Source of the DNA: Zobellia russellii
GTDB lineage: Bacteria > Bacteroidota > Bacteroidia > Flavobacteriales > Flavobacteriaceae
DNA length: 64,000 nucleotides
Assembly: GCF_018728565.1 (NCBI RefSeq)
Contig: NZ_JACSOI010000001.1
Location: forward strand, 1 to 64,000
Reading direction: 5' to 3'
Made by a program: the position numbers and the translations under genes. How positions within the stretch are numbered: the first letter of the stretch is position 1; every line of letters starts with the position of its first letter. Under the pieces are notes generated by a model. That model did no database searches. It saw only the letters and a list, made by a program, of their open reading frames with translations, and had not been told where the DNA came from. Below are positions 1 to 7,353 of this stretch, in pieces.

Positions 1-110
1 TGAGCTACAGCTTCAGTGGCTGTATCCTGAGCTTCAGTTGCTTGCTCTTCTTGAGCGAATGCAGTTAAACTTCCTAAAGCGAATACAGATGTGATAAATA
101 ATTTTTTCAT
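1..110 (-). CDS. Small secreted PepSY-like protein, partial (C-terminus outside window)
   Basis: The reading frame starts at the ATG complement of 108-110 and runs off the left edge after 36 codons. It begins MKKLFITSVFALGSLTAFAQ, a signal peptide ending in AFAQ, followed by an acidic Glu/Ala/Thr stretch. The same signal peptide and acidic linker occur in the next two genes on the same strand, so this is the third member of a tandem paralogous set. Function is not known; the full-length paralogues suggest a small periplasmic protein with a PepSY-like fold. The coding frame and the paralogy are secure, but the C-terminal domain is not visible. Confidence 0.8.
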   Translation of the reverse strand, partial: MKKLFITSVFALGSLTAFAQEEQATEAQDTATEAVA

Positions 111-146
111 GATATTAAGGTCTTATGTTTATTAATAATTGATTTC

Positions 147-174
147 CCTTAGTATATAGAAAAGATGATACCAA
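147..174 (-). promoter_or_regulatory. Promoter-like element shared by three paralogues (copy 1)
   Basis: Read on the minus strand this is TTGGTATCATCTTTTC followed by TATATACTAAGG, ending about 37 bp before the start codon. Near-identical blocks sit upstream of the other two paralogues (929-952 and 1603-1629). The GG-N10-TC spacing resembles a sigma-54 -24/-12 promoter with TC in place of the usual GC, and a GTGTGTA-rich patch lies 60-90 bp further upstream. Conservation is seen directly; the sigma factor is inference. Confidence 0.45.
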
Positions 175-523
175 TATTTTAAAAAATCACAATACACTAA
201 ATAACAGGCATTTACAGTATTTACTCTTTTTTTAAAGTGTGTATTATTGTAAAATACTGTTTCATTTGGGTAATAATTCCACAGTATACATTACTCGATT
301 ACCAACCTGTTAAGTGCACAATTGGCCTACAATTAAAGCGAAATGGTATTACAGAAAGCAACACCAAAACTATTGGCTCCCATAACGAGCTATAAAATGA
401 CAAATACAGAAAAGTGATAATCCAAAAAATCCGGATGTAGATTACACCGGATACTTCACTTCCGATTAAGAGGAGCCCTTCATAGCGGACAAAATAGTTT
501 AAAACCGAAACCTTATTAAATAT

Positions 524-553
524 AGAAAGGGGCTGCAGATGCAACCCCTTTCT
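524..553 (-). terminator. Rho-independent terminator of the second PepSY-like gene
   Basis: A 13-bp stem (524-536 with 541-553, one G-T wobble) closes a 4-nt loop and is followed on the minus strand by ATATTT. It lies about 40 bp past the stop codon of the minus-strand gene at 594-899. Confidence 0.8.
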
Positions 554-593
554 GACCAAACCAACTTGATACAAAACAAATAACTCAAGTTAT

Positions 594-899
594 TTACATT
601 TCAATCCAGTTACCATTTTCGTCAGCATATAAAGTACCTGCAGTACCATCTTCTAGAGATACTTCTAGCTTGTATTGTTTCGCTTCGTTAGCGTATGCTT
701 TGTCTATAGATGCAGTAGGATAGTTTTTAGCAACTGCTGCTGTTACAGCTTCTGGCAATTCATCTGCTGATACTTCAGAAAAATCATCCTGAGCGGCTAC
801 TGCCTCTGTTGCTGTTGCTTCAATTGCTGGTGCTTCTTCTTGAGCAAAAGCTGAAAGACTTCCTATTGCGAAAACTGCTGTGATAAATATTTTTTTCAT
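594..899 (-). CDS. Small secreted PepSY-like protein
   Basis: A 101-residue protein with a signal peptide (residues 1-19, ending FAQ), an acidic Ala/Glu linker to about residue 40, then a single alpha/beta domain containing LPEAVTAAV, YPTASIDKAY and YKLEVSLEDG and ending in YADENGNWIEM. The pattern 'P.ai..a....yP.a.i..a' followed by strands is typical of the PepSY-like / DUF2874 proteins common in Bacteroidota, which are periplasmic and often implicated in inhibiting or binding other envelope proteins. It has its own promoter-like element (929-952) and terminator (524-553), so it is transcribed alone. It is closely related to 1259-1564. Specific function unknown. Confidence 0.85.
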   Translation of the reverse strand: MKKIFITAVFAIGSLSAFAQEEAPAIEATATEAVAAQDDFSEVSADELPEAVTAAVAKNYPTASIDKAYANEAKQYKLEVSLEDGTAGTLYADENGNWIEM

Positions 900-928
900 A
901 ATCGTATGCTTTATTTAATATTCTGATA

Positions 929-952
929 TGTATATAGAAATAATGATACCAA
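929..952 (-). promoter_or_regulatory. Promoter-like element shared by three paralogues (copy 2)
   Basis: On the minus strand this reads TTGGTATCATTATTTC then TATATACA, 30 bp upstream of the start codon at 899. It matches copy 1 at nearly every position through TATATAC. GTGTA repeats lie 60-110 bp upstream. Confidence 0.45.
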
Positions 953-1190
953 AACACCCAGAACAACACAAATAACTGTATTATAGATACTTATGATATT
1001 ATAAACATATTTAGAGTGTGTAAATGTGTGTATTTTTAGGTGTGTAATGTGTAAATTATACACGTACCCACCCTTCTATGGTTCAATTGCAATACAACTC
1101 CTAACAATCCATACAGACAATGAACGAGGAGCAAGTAAAATTGAGCACTTGGAAAACTTAAGTAACAAAACTTGAAAATCACTAAAATCG

Positions 1191-1222
1191 AAAAGCCCTG
1201 CCTCATATGAGACAGGGCTTTT
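1191..1222 (-). terminator. Rho-independent terminator of the third PepSY-like gene
   Basis: The stem AAAAGCCCTG...CAGGGCTTTT, extended inward by CTC/GAG around one mismatch, has an ATAT loop. It lies 37 bp past the stop of the minus-strand gene at 1259-1564. The A and T runs on both sides make it potentially bidirectional. Confidence 0.8.
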
Positions 1223-1258
1223 CTACTAACATTTTTACTTAATAGCTAACTACTTAGC

Positions 1259-1564
1259 TTATTTTTCAATCCAGTTACCTTCAGCGTCAGCATACAATTC
1301 AGCTGTTTCGCCATCTTCTTTAGCAACTTCTAATTTATATTCAGCTTCTTCGTTCATGTAAGCTTTAGAGATAGTTGCTCCTGGGTGAGCAGCTTCTAGA
1401 GCTTCAGAGATAGCAGCAGGAACTTCTTCCGCAGCTATTTCAGCATATGCATCTTGAGACTCAACAACCTCAGTTGCTACTTCTTCTACTACTGTTTCTT
1501 CTTCTTGAGCAAAAGCAGTCATTGTACCTAAAGACAATACTGCAGCAAACATTAAATTTTTCAT
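1259..1564 (-). CDS. Small secreted PepSY-like protein
   Basis: A 101-residue paralogue of the gene at 594-899: signal peptide ending AFAQ at residue 20, acidic linker (EEETVVEEVATEVVES), then a PepSY-like domain with VPAAISEAL, HPGATISKAY and YKLEVAKEDG and the same C-terminal YADAEGNWIEK. Both copies keep the same length and domain spacing. Most divergence is in the acidic linker and helix surface, which points to recent tandem duplication with retained fold. It has its own promoter-like element (1603-1629) and terminator. The biochemical role is unknown. Confidence 0.85.
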   Translation of the reverse strand: MKNLMFAAVLSLGTMTAFAQEEETVVEEVATEVVESQDAYAEIAAEEVPAAISEALEAAHPGATISKAYMNEEAEYKLEVAKEDGETAELYADAEGNWIEK

Positions 1565-1602
1565 TTTGTGTGTGTTTAAATTATTGATTTGTTTTGATAC
1601 TG

Positions 1603-1629
1603 CTTAGTATAGAGAGAAAATAATGCCAA
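1603..1629 (-). promoter_or_regulatory. Promoter-like element shared by three paralogues (copy 3)
   Basis: Minus-strand reading TTGGCATTATTTTC then TCTCTATACTAAG, about 39 bp before the start at 1564. This copy carries the TTGGCAT form closest to the sigma-54 -24 consensus. A TGTATACACATGTGTA palindromic patch at about 1706-1722 lies 80-95 bp upstream, where an enhancer-binding protein would be expected. The sigma-54 assignment is inference. Confidence 0.45.
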
Positions 1630-1721
1630 GAGTGTTTTCTAACTTAAACAGACTACAAACACCTAAATATCAACACAATACACCAATAACCTGTTTAAGA
1701 CACAATGTATACACATGTGTA

Positions 1722-1758
1722 AAAAACAAAAAAAGTGTATAAAAATTACACACTTTTT
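1722..1758 (-). terminator. Terminator of the DUF4301 operon
   Basis: A 13-bp stem (1730-1742 with 1746-1758, one wobble) is followed on the minus strand by a T-rich tract. It lies 36 bp past the stop codon of the minus-strand DUF4301 gene. It overlaps the presumed upstream activator region of the third PepSY-like gene. Confidence 0.7.
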
Positions 1759-1793
1759 GAGTAAACAATTATTTGAGTTACCAGTAAGACAAC

Positions 1794-3332
1794 CTATTTT
1801 ACCTGATGGGCAGGTCTTAACAAGTCGTTTACAGTTTTAACCGGGTTGAAAGTAGAAGAAGGTACTTCTACAAATATGGTATTCCAAAAAGCCATGGCAC
1901 CATTCCACAATCCAGGAAGCTCCAATGCCTTCAACTCCCTACCTTCTTTAGTTTTACCGGTAATGAAACCTTGTTTTACATCTACAAAATTCATTAAGTT
2001 ATACTTTTCGCCTTTGTAGTTTTTAACAGCACACACTAAATCAACAGGATTAAAGTGAGTTGAATTCTTAAGAATACCGGCCTGTTGGTCATTCTCCATA
2101 TCTATTTGAGCCGATTCTATTATCTGAAGCGATATATTACCCTTTCTATCATTGATCCAAAACGGACCTCCGCCAGGTTCTCCCTCATTCTTAACCATAC
2201 CACAGATACGTATAGGCCTATTGATTTTATCCTTTAAAACCTCTATTTGTTCACCTATGCTAAAACCTGAAAAACTATCTGAAAAACGAACATTAAGATC
2301 GTTCTCTAAAAAGCTCTTGATTTCATCTAACTGCTGTGCAGTTACATCTCCACTATCCAAACGCTTTGCAAAGTCAAACGCTTTTTCTTGAACCGTTATG
2401 AGCACACCGGCCAGTACCTTTTTACTATCTGCAACCTCACCTGCAAATTTTGGCACGGTAACATTGTCTATATTCTTTATGAAAATGATATCCGCCTCTT
2501 GCTCGTTCAAGTTTTCTATAAGTGCACCATGACCACCTGGTCTGAACAGAACAGAACCATCGCCATTTCTAAATGGCTCATTTTGCATATCTACAGCTAT
2601 GGTATCCGTAGATGTTTTTTGATTGGAATACGTTACTTTGAAAGAAGTATTGGTTGCTGCGGAAACACGCTCTTTTACGGTATTGAATTCCGTATTGAAC
2701 ATATCGCCATGCTGCTCACTTATCGTAAAATGCAACTCTGCCGTATCGCCAGTTTTGGCATAAACCGCCGCTTCTTTTAAATGCTCCTCAAAAGGAGTAG
2801 CGGTATGATCTCCGTAATTATGGAACGGCAAAAGACCTTTAGGGTAAAAACCATAGTTCAAGGCATCTTCTGACATCATTTCCTTTACAAATAAATACAC
2901 TTCTTCATCCTTGGACGAAGTTTTACCCGCAATACGTTGTTTTACCAAATCATAAAAGGCAAAGTTGGTCATCCCCTCGGAAAAAGCTTTTAAAGCTTTG
3001 TTATTTGTACGCTCAAAATAACTGTCTAACGTTTCTTTTGATGGATTATACGCATCCAAAAAATTAAATAACGCCTTAAACATACGCGATGCTGCTCCGG
3101 ATGCAGGCACAAACTTTAACAAGGATAAGTTACTCTGCGAGGCATCAAATTTTTGTATCAGTTCCTTCTCTTCGGCCTGGGTAAACTTAGAAAGACCTTC
3201 ACCAACGGTAACGGCTTTTTCCAACTGCACAAACGGAATACCTTCTTTAAAGGTTTCTATTTGGTCGTGTACCTTTTTTTCTGAAATTCCCTTTTTGGCC
3301 AATAAAGCCAAATCATTTTCTGTTAGTGTCAT
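1794..3332 (-). CDS. DUF4301 family protein, nucleotidyltransferase-like
   Basis: A 512-residue protein of the DUF4301 family, which is largely restricted to Bacteroidota. Around residues 76-86 it has VPASGAASRMF, resembling the Gly-rich G-x-x-x-R-M loop of sugar-nucleotide pyrophosphorylases. Further on, RPGGHGAL and IFIKNIDNV resemble the P-x-GHG and N-x-DN motifs of UDP-sugar pyrophosphorylases. A nucleotidyltransferase-type fold is therefore inferred; no substrate is assigned. It is the last gene of a four-gene minus-strand operon, its start overlapping the NadR-like gene by 20 bp, so a role in cofactor or nucleotide metabolism is plausible. Family assignment is good, reaction unknown. 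Confidence 0.8.
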   Translation of the reverse strand: MTLTENDLALLAKKGISEKKVHDQIETFKEGIPFVQLEKAVTVGEGLSKFTQAEEKELIQKFDASQSNLSLLKFVPASGAASRMFKALFNFLDAYNPSKETLDSYFERTNNKALKAFSEGMTNFAFYDLVKQRIAGKTSSKDEEVYLFVKEMMSEDALNYGFYPKGLLPFHNYGDHTATPFEEHLKEAAVYAKTGDTAELHFTISEQHGDMFNTEFNTVKERVSAATNTSFKVTYSNQKTSTDTIAVDMQNEPFRNGDGSVLFRPGGHGALIENLNEQEADIIFIKNIDNVTVPKFAGEVADSKKVLAGVLITVQEKAFDFAKRLDSGDVTAQQLDEIKSFLENDLNVRFSDSFSGFSIGEQIEVLKDKINRPIRICGMVKNEGEPGGGPFWINDRKGNISLQIIESAQIDMENDQQAGILKNSTHFNPVDLVCAVKNYKGEKYNLMNFVDVKQGFITGKTKEGRELKALELPGLWNGAMAFWNTIFVEVPSSTFNPVKTVNDLLRPAHQVK

Positions 3333-3900
3333 CTAATCTTTTATTCAATAATTTATCTATGTGTTCTACAGCGGTTTCTAGGCGCTCCTTTCTATCGCCC
3401 TTCAATATAATGAAATTACGATTATATTTTTCCAAGGTTTCTTTAAAGTAGAGGAACATGCGCTCCCGCTCATTGGGCTTATCCCTTAAATCATCGCCCA
3501 CCCAAGGCACATCTATATAGGTAAGCAAATACAAATCATAATGATTATTTAATGCATGCTTCTCCAAAACCGGATCGCAATACCCAAGATAATAAGCTTC
3601 TGAATATACTTTGGTCTCCAGCAAATCGGTATCGCAAATGAGTAGGTCCGAAGCCTTTTTGGAGAGTTCGTTCTCTAACTTCATCTGTCCCTCGGCAATA
3701 GGCAAAAAATCTTTAGGCTCGCAGGTCTTTCGTTCATTGTTCCACTTGTTCTGCAGATACTCTCTTGCGTATTCTGCCACCCAAACGGTATTATAGTGCC
3801 TTGCCAACTGATCGGAAAGTGTGGTTTTTCCGGTAGATTCCGGACCGAACAATACTACTTTAACAATGTCTGAGGGCTCTTGTTCAAACTTTTTTTCCAT
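3313..3900 (-). CDS. NadR-like ATP-dependent kinase (nicotinamide riboside kinase-like)
   Basis: A 195-residue P-loop protein. FGPESTGKTTL near residue 14 is the Walker A of the NadR C-terminal kinase family, followed by VAEYAREYL, which is typical of ribosylnicotinamide kinases, and a CDTDLLETKVY Asp motif. The kinase phosphorylates a vitamin taken up by PnuC, trapping it in the cell. The ATG at 3900 was chosen over an upstream in-frame start at 3975 because the protein core begins just after it and the extra 25 residues are hydrophobic and fall inside the pnuC gene. It overlaps pnuC by 46 bp and the DUF4301 gene by 20 bp. The natural substrate could be nicotinamide riboside or a thiamine-related compound, given its neighbours. 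Confidence 0.85.
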   Translation of the reverse strand: MEKKFEQEPSDIVKVVLFGPESTGKTTLSDQLARHYNTVWVAEYAREYLQNKWNNERKTCEPKDFLPIAEGQMKLENELSKKASDLLICDTDLLETKVYSEAYYLGYCDPVLEKHALNNHYDLYLLTYIDVPWVGDDLRDKPNERERMFLYFKETLEKYNRNFIILKGDRKERLETAVEHIDKLLNKRLDDTNRK

Positions 3901-4493
3901 GCGAGATAACCATAAACTGCAATAATTGTAAACAAGAAATATTGCAGAGAAGTAAATATAAGGCCTTTGTACCAATAAAGGGGAACGCTAATGATATCCC
4001 CAATAATCCAATACACCCAATTTTCTATTTTTTTCTTGGCCATAAGCCACATTCCCACAAAGAAAATTGCAGTAGTAAAGGTGTCCACATAGGCCGTCCA
4101 GTTATTGAATTTATCAAAAAACAGATAAATCAGACATACAAAAATTATAGTACCCACGAACAGCAAAACAGACCATTGTTTCTCCTTTTTAGAGGTACGT
4201 GTAATGGGAATAAAATGGGTATCATCAACTTTTCTTGTCCATACATACCACCCGTATACGCTCATACTAAAATAGTAAGCGTTTATAAGCATATCTCCTA
4301 AAAGTCCAAAAACCAGTAGAATATAGACAAAGATGGCCGTGCTTATAATTCCGGTAGGAAAAACCAAAATATTCTCTTTCTTTGAGAACCAGACACTAAG
4401 AAAACCAAAAATTACCCCAATAATTTCTAGCACTACCAAGTGTAAAGGCGTGCCTTCGTACTGGGCAAAAATCCAATCAAAAATGGGGTTCAT
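3855..4493 (-). CDS. pnuC: PnuC family vitamin transporter
   Basis: A 212-residue integral membrane protein with about seven hydrophobic segments and the PnuC signature region WYVWTRK, plus NWVYWIIGDIISVPLYWYKG near the C-terminus, which carries the W-x-x-x-D/N substrate-binding helix of the family. PnuC proteins catalyse facilitated diffusion of nicotinamide riboside; relatives move thiamine or riboflavin and rely on a downstream kinase for trapping. The NadR-like kinase follows directly and a YkoF-like thiamine-binding protein precedes it (17-bp overlap). No TPP riboswitch is visible in the 60-bp upstream gap. Family certain, substrate not. Confidence 0.9.
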   Translation of the reverse strand: MNPIFDWIFAQYEGTPLHLVVLEIIGVIFGFLSVWFSKKENILVFPTGIISTAIFVYILLVFGLLGDMLINAYYFSMSVYGWYVWTRKVDDTHFIPITRTSKKEKQWSVLLFVGTIIFVCLIYLFFDKFNNWTAYVDTFTTAIFFVGMWLMAKKKIENWVYWIIGDIISVPLYWYKGLIFTSLQYFLFTIIAVYGYLAWKKSLNKSPQTLLK

Positions 4494-4737
4494 ACGAGCT
4501 TCTGTCAGACTTTACTACTTTCATAAACAACAGACCTTTATCCATTAATTCAAAAGCTTCTTTTATATCATTTTTTAAAACATCCATTACCTGATCATAT
4601 TCACCGTAAACTTGAGTGCTCAACGGATTTTCCAAAACCATAAGACCGGAAGCGCGGAGTTTTTTGATGAAATTTATAATGTGCTTTTCAAAATCGTCTT
4701 GAAGAGGAGAAAAAGTAAGCTCTACAGATATGTTCAT
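4477..4737 (-). CDS. YkoF/MTH1187-like thiamine-binding domain protein
   Basis: An 86-residue single-domain protein with a ferredoxin-like pattern: strand (MNISVELTFSP), helix, strand and helix (YGEYDQVMDVL). This matches the small cytoplasmic thiamine-binding YkoF / MTH1187 family, which binds the pyrimidine moiety of thiamine. It is the first gene of the operon with pnuC, the NadR-like kinase and DUF4301, starting 60 bp downstream of the phosphopantetheinyl transferase gene. The family call rests on length and overall pattern rather than a strict motif, so confidence is moderate. If right, it argues that the transporter may handle thiamine. Confidence 0.65.
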   Translation of the reverse strand: MNISVELTFSPLQDDFEKHIINFIKKLRASGLMVLENPLSTQVYGEYDQVMDVLKNDIKEAFELMDKGLLFMKVVKSDRSSYEPHF

Positions 4738-4797
4738 TTTCTAGGATTATTATAAGGGGTACTATAAACGTGCTCTTTAGTTCTCGTACTATTGATT

Positions 4798-5430
4798 TCA
4801 ACTCTTTAGTGCATAAACACAAGTGAAACCTTCAAACTCCATAAAACGTATTTGATAGTGGGATAAATCTCCGTGGTATAAAATTTCGGCAGTGGTAGCC
4901 GCACTGTCAAAAGTAAAGTCCGATACATCTATATGATGTATAAAACTAAGGCCTTGTTGTGCATATATCTTGTAAAGTGCTTCTTTACTCCCCCAAACTA
5001 TGGTAAGCTTCCGTATTAGGGCATCTGTATTGGCAATGGTACGGTACTCTTCAATAGGAGTAAATTTATGGGCAATACGCAGTATTTTTTCGCGCTGCAT
5101 TTCAATATCAATACCTACTTCGTTCTTACTACTTATAATGATACCCGTAAAATGGTTTGAATGGGTAATGCTTATCTTATTACCATCATTTAAATGGGGT
5201 TTACCAAATTCATCATAAAAAAGGTCCTTATCAACATAACCGGCCTCAGCCATTAAATGCCTGATACTTAAAAACCCTCTACGATGTAGTTCGGATTTCA
5301 TACCATCCATTCGGTTTTGACAATGCGCGGTCAGGTCTATACCCTTAGAAAGCTCCTGTTCTGTTTCGGTAACCTTCCAGATGTACACCTTAGTGTCCTT
5401 ATTTACCTTTACTATCTTATAAAGAGGCAT
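4798..5430 (-). CDS. 4'-phosphopantetheinyl transferase (Sfp type)
   Basis: A 210-residue Sfp-superfamily enzyme that transfers phosphopantetheine from CoA to the serine of carrier proteins. Motifs: ISITHSNHF around residue 86, VGIDIE with Mg-binding Asp108 and Glu110, and WGSKEALYK with Glu150 and Lys154. It is a plausible activator of the two flexirubin ACPs encoded at 20.9 and 30.7 kb, although it lies outside that cluster and could also serve fatty acid synthesis. It is divergent from ahcY, sharing an 82-bp intergenic region. Confidence 0.92.
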   Translation of the reverse strand: MPLYKIVKVNKDTKVYIWKVTETEQELSKGIDLTAHCQNRMDGMKSELHRRGFLSIRHLMAEAGYVDKDLFYDEFGKPHLNDGNKISITHSNHFTGIIISSKNEVGIDIEMQREKILRIAHKFTPIEEYRTIANTDALIRKLTIVWGSKEALYKIYAQQGLSFIHHIDVSDFTFDSAATTAEILYHGDLSHYQIRFMEFEGFTCVYALKS

Positions 5431-5450
5431 ATGGTTCTATACGTTTTTCT

Positions 5451-5458
5451 TAACTTTG
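5451..5458 (+). promoter_or_regulatory. Candidate -7 box of ahcY
   Basis: TAACTTTG matches the Bacteroidota -7 consensus TAnnTTTG and lies 54 bp upstream of the ahcY start codon. A -33 TTG at the ideal 19-bp spacing is not present, so this is a partial match. Confidence 0.45.
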
Positions 5459-5512
5459 CAACCACAAATAGCTGTTTAGCTAATATAACGAAAGTAAAAA
5501 ATAAAAAAGAAT

Positions 5513-6829
5513 ATGGATACCAAAACTGTTTCTTATGTGCCTTATAAGGTAAAAGATATTTCTTTGGCAGACTGGGGAAGAAAGGAAATTGAACTTGCAG
5601 AAGCCGAAATGCCAGGACTTATGGCCTTACGTGAAGAGTACGGAGAAGAGCAACCTTTAAAAGGTTCCCGAATTGCCGGATGTCTTCACATGACCATCCA
5701 AACCGCTGTGCTTATTGAAACTTTGGTAGCCTTGGGTGCCGATGTTACTTGGAGCTCTTGTAATATATTCTCTACTCAGGACCATGCTGCCGCTGCCATT
5801 GCCGCTGCCGGTATTCCAGTATACGCCTGGAAAGGTATGACCGAAGAGGAGTTTAACTGGTGTATTGAACAAACTTTGTTCTTTGGTGAAGAGCGCCAGC
5901 CCCTAAACATGATTTTAGATGATGGTGGCGACCTTACCAATATGGTGCTGGATGATTATCCAGAATTGGCAGGAGCCATTAAAGGTCTTTCCGAGGAAAC
6001 CACTACTGGAGTTCACCGTTTGTACGAACGTGTAAAAAAGGGAACCTTACCTATGCCGGCCATTAACGTAAATGATTCGGTTACTAAATCAAAATTTGAC
6101 AATAAATACGGATGTCGTGAAAGTGCCGTAGATGCTATCCGCCGTGCTACTGATACCATGCTTGCTGGTAAAAAAGTTGTAGTTGCCGGTTATGGTGATG
6201 TTGGTAAAGGTACTGCTGCTTCTTTTAGAGGTGCCGGATCAATTGTGACCGTTACTGAAATTGATCCTATATGTGCGCTTCAAGCCTGTATGGACGGTTT
6301 TGAGGTTAAAAAATTGGAAACTGTAGTAGGTACCGCAGATGTTGTTATTACCACAACAGGTAATAAAGACATCATTCGCCCAGAGCACTTTGAGGCTATG
6401 AAAGACAAGGTTATTGTTTGTAACATTGGCCACTTCGATAATGAAATCGATATGACCTGGTTGAACAAAACTCATGGAGCTACCAAGGATACCATAAAAC
6501 CTCAAGTAGATAAATATACTATTGACGGCAAGGATATTATTGTATTGGCCGAAGGTCGTTTGGTAAACCTAGGTTGCGCTACAGGGCACCCAAGCTTTGT
6601 AATGAGTAACTCGTTCACGAACCAAACTTTGGCACAGATAGAGCTTTGGAACAACAGCGCTAATTACAAAAACGAAGTATATATGCTACCTAAACACTTA
6701 GATGAAAAGGTAGCTGCTTTACACCTGTCTCGTTTAGGTGCCGAGCTTACGGAACTTAATCCGGAACAAGCCGAATATATTGGCGTAACGGTTGAAGGTC
6801 CATTTAAGCCTGAGTATTACAGATACTAG
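5513..6829 (+). CDS. ahcY: Adenosylhomocysteinase
   Basis: A 438-residue enzyme that hydrolyses S-adenosylhomocysteine to adenosine and homocysteine, relieving product inhibition of methyltransferases. Diagnostic stretches are [20 protein letters not shown] near the N-terminus, [19 protein letters not shown], the NAD-binding loop [25 protein letters not shown], and the C-terminal KPEYYRY that completes the NAD site of the neighbouring subunit. Length and ends are as usual for the bacterial enzyme. Monocistronic: it has its own candidate promoter and a strong terminator at 6869-6900. Confidence 0.98.
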   Translation: MDTKTVSYVPYKVKDISLADWGRKEIELAEAEMPGLMALREEYGEEQPLKGSRIAGCLHMTIQTAVLIETLVALGADVTWSSCNIFSTQDHAAAAIAAAGIPVYAWKGMTEEEFNWCIEQTLFFGEERQPLNMILDDGGDLTNMVLDDYPELAGAIKGLSEETTTGVHRLYERVKKGTLPMPAINVNDSVTKSKFDNKYGCRESAVDAIRRATDTMLAGKKVVVAGYGDVGKGTAASFRGAGSIVTVTEIDPICALQACMDGFEVKKLETVVGTADVVITTTGNKDIIRPEHFEAMKDKVIVCNIGHFDNEIDMTWLNKTHGATKDTIKPQVDKYTIDGKDIIVLAEGRLVNLGCATGHPSFVMSNSFTNQTLAQIELWNNSANYKNEVYMLPKHLDEKVAALHLSRLGAELTELNPEQAEYIGVTVEGPFKPEYYRY

Positions 6830-6868
6830 AATATTGTAGTCAAGACATAATTTTTTTATTTAGAATTG

Positions 6869-6900
6869 AAACCCCTTACAGAAGTGTAAGGGGTTTTTGT
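6869..6900 (+). terminator. Rho-independent terminator of ahcY
   Basis: A 12-bp perfect stem (6869-6880 with 6885-6896) with a GAAG loop is followed by TTTTGTTTTTT, 40 bp past the ahcY stop. Confidence 0.9.
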
Positions 6901-6957
6901 TTTTTCCATTAAATCAGGAGACACTATTTCGTCAAAATTCAACTGACATGTAAACAC

Positions 6958-6993
6958 AAAAAAACCCTCTCCAAAAACTTGGAAAGGGTTTTT
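6958..6993 (-). terminator. Terminator of the rplU-rpmA operon
   Basis: A 14-15-bp stem with one wobble, a 4-nt loop and a T tract on the minus strand, 22 bp beyond the rpmA stop codon. Confidence 0.85.
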
Positions 6994-7014
6994 ATACGAT
7001 AAAAGAAATACTTC

Positions 7015-7275
7015 TTAAGCCTCAAACGGCTCTATGGAAACATAAGATTTTCCACCAGCTTTCTTTTCAAACTTTACTAGTCCGTCTACACGGGCATGCA
7101 ATGTATGGTCTTTACCGGCATACACATTCTCACCTGGATTGTGTCTTGTACCACGTTGTCTAACGATGATATTTCCGGCAATAGCGGCTTGGCCACCAAA
7201 AATCTTTACGCCCAAGCGTTTCGATTCTGATTCCCTACCGTTTTTAGAACTACCTACACCTTTTTTGTGTGCCAT
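7015..7275 (-). CDS. rpmA: 50S ribosomal protein L27
   Basis: An 86-residue bL27. It has the N-terminal [16 protein letters not shown] tail that reaches the peptidyl transferase centre, followed by [10 protein letters not shown] and [21 protein letters not shown]. It starts directly at MAHKKG without the cleavable extension found in Firmicutes. It follows rplU by 78 bp in a conserved operon that ends in the terminator at 6958-6993. Confidence 0.98.
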   Translation of the reverse strand: MAHKKGVGSSKNGRESESKRLGVKIFGGQAAIAGNIIVRQRGTRHNPGENVYAGKDHTLHARVDGLVKFEKKAGGKSYVSIEPFEA

Positions 7276-7353
7276 GATATTAGGTTTTTAAAAGTGCTTC
7301 CGTTAGAAAACTTCAGGTTGCACAATATTGATTATACTTTAAGGGGTTAGCAA

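Larger units (their letters stand above)
111..593. other. Intergenic region between the first two PepSY-like genes
   Basis: No convincing gene. From left to right it holds the leader and promoter-like element of the partial gene (147-174), a GTGTGTA/TAAAATAC patch at about 235-262 that may be an upstream activator site, and the terminator of the next gene (524-553). A 91-codon open frame on the minus strand (299-574) crosses the terminator hairpin, has no recognisable domain and is judged non-coding. Confidence 0.6.
900..1258. other. Intergenic region between second and third PepSY-like genes
   Basis: No gene is seen. It contains the promoter-like element of the second gene (929-952), a cluster of GTGTGTA/TACAC half-sites at about 1013-1063 that could be an activator-binding array, and the terminator of the third gene (1191-1222). 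Confidence 0.6.

Noticed and set aside
299-574. 91-codon open frame on the minus strand between the first two PepSY-like genes
   Set aside because: It runs through the terminator hairpin at 524-553, is hydrophobic without a family match and its frame is not supported by spacing or promoter.
2388-2780. 130-codon frame on the plus strand
   Set aside because: It lies wholly antisense to the DUF4301 gene, whose motifs are clear; composition is that of a shadow frame.
4738-4797. Possible TPP riboswitch before the thiamine-binding/pnuC operon
   Set aside because: Only 60 bp are available and no CTGAGA or THI-box-like conserved segments are visible.
6239-6505. 88-codon frame antisense to ahcY
   Set aside because: Shadow of a highly conserved enzyme; no independent evidence.
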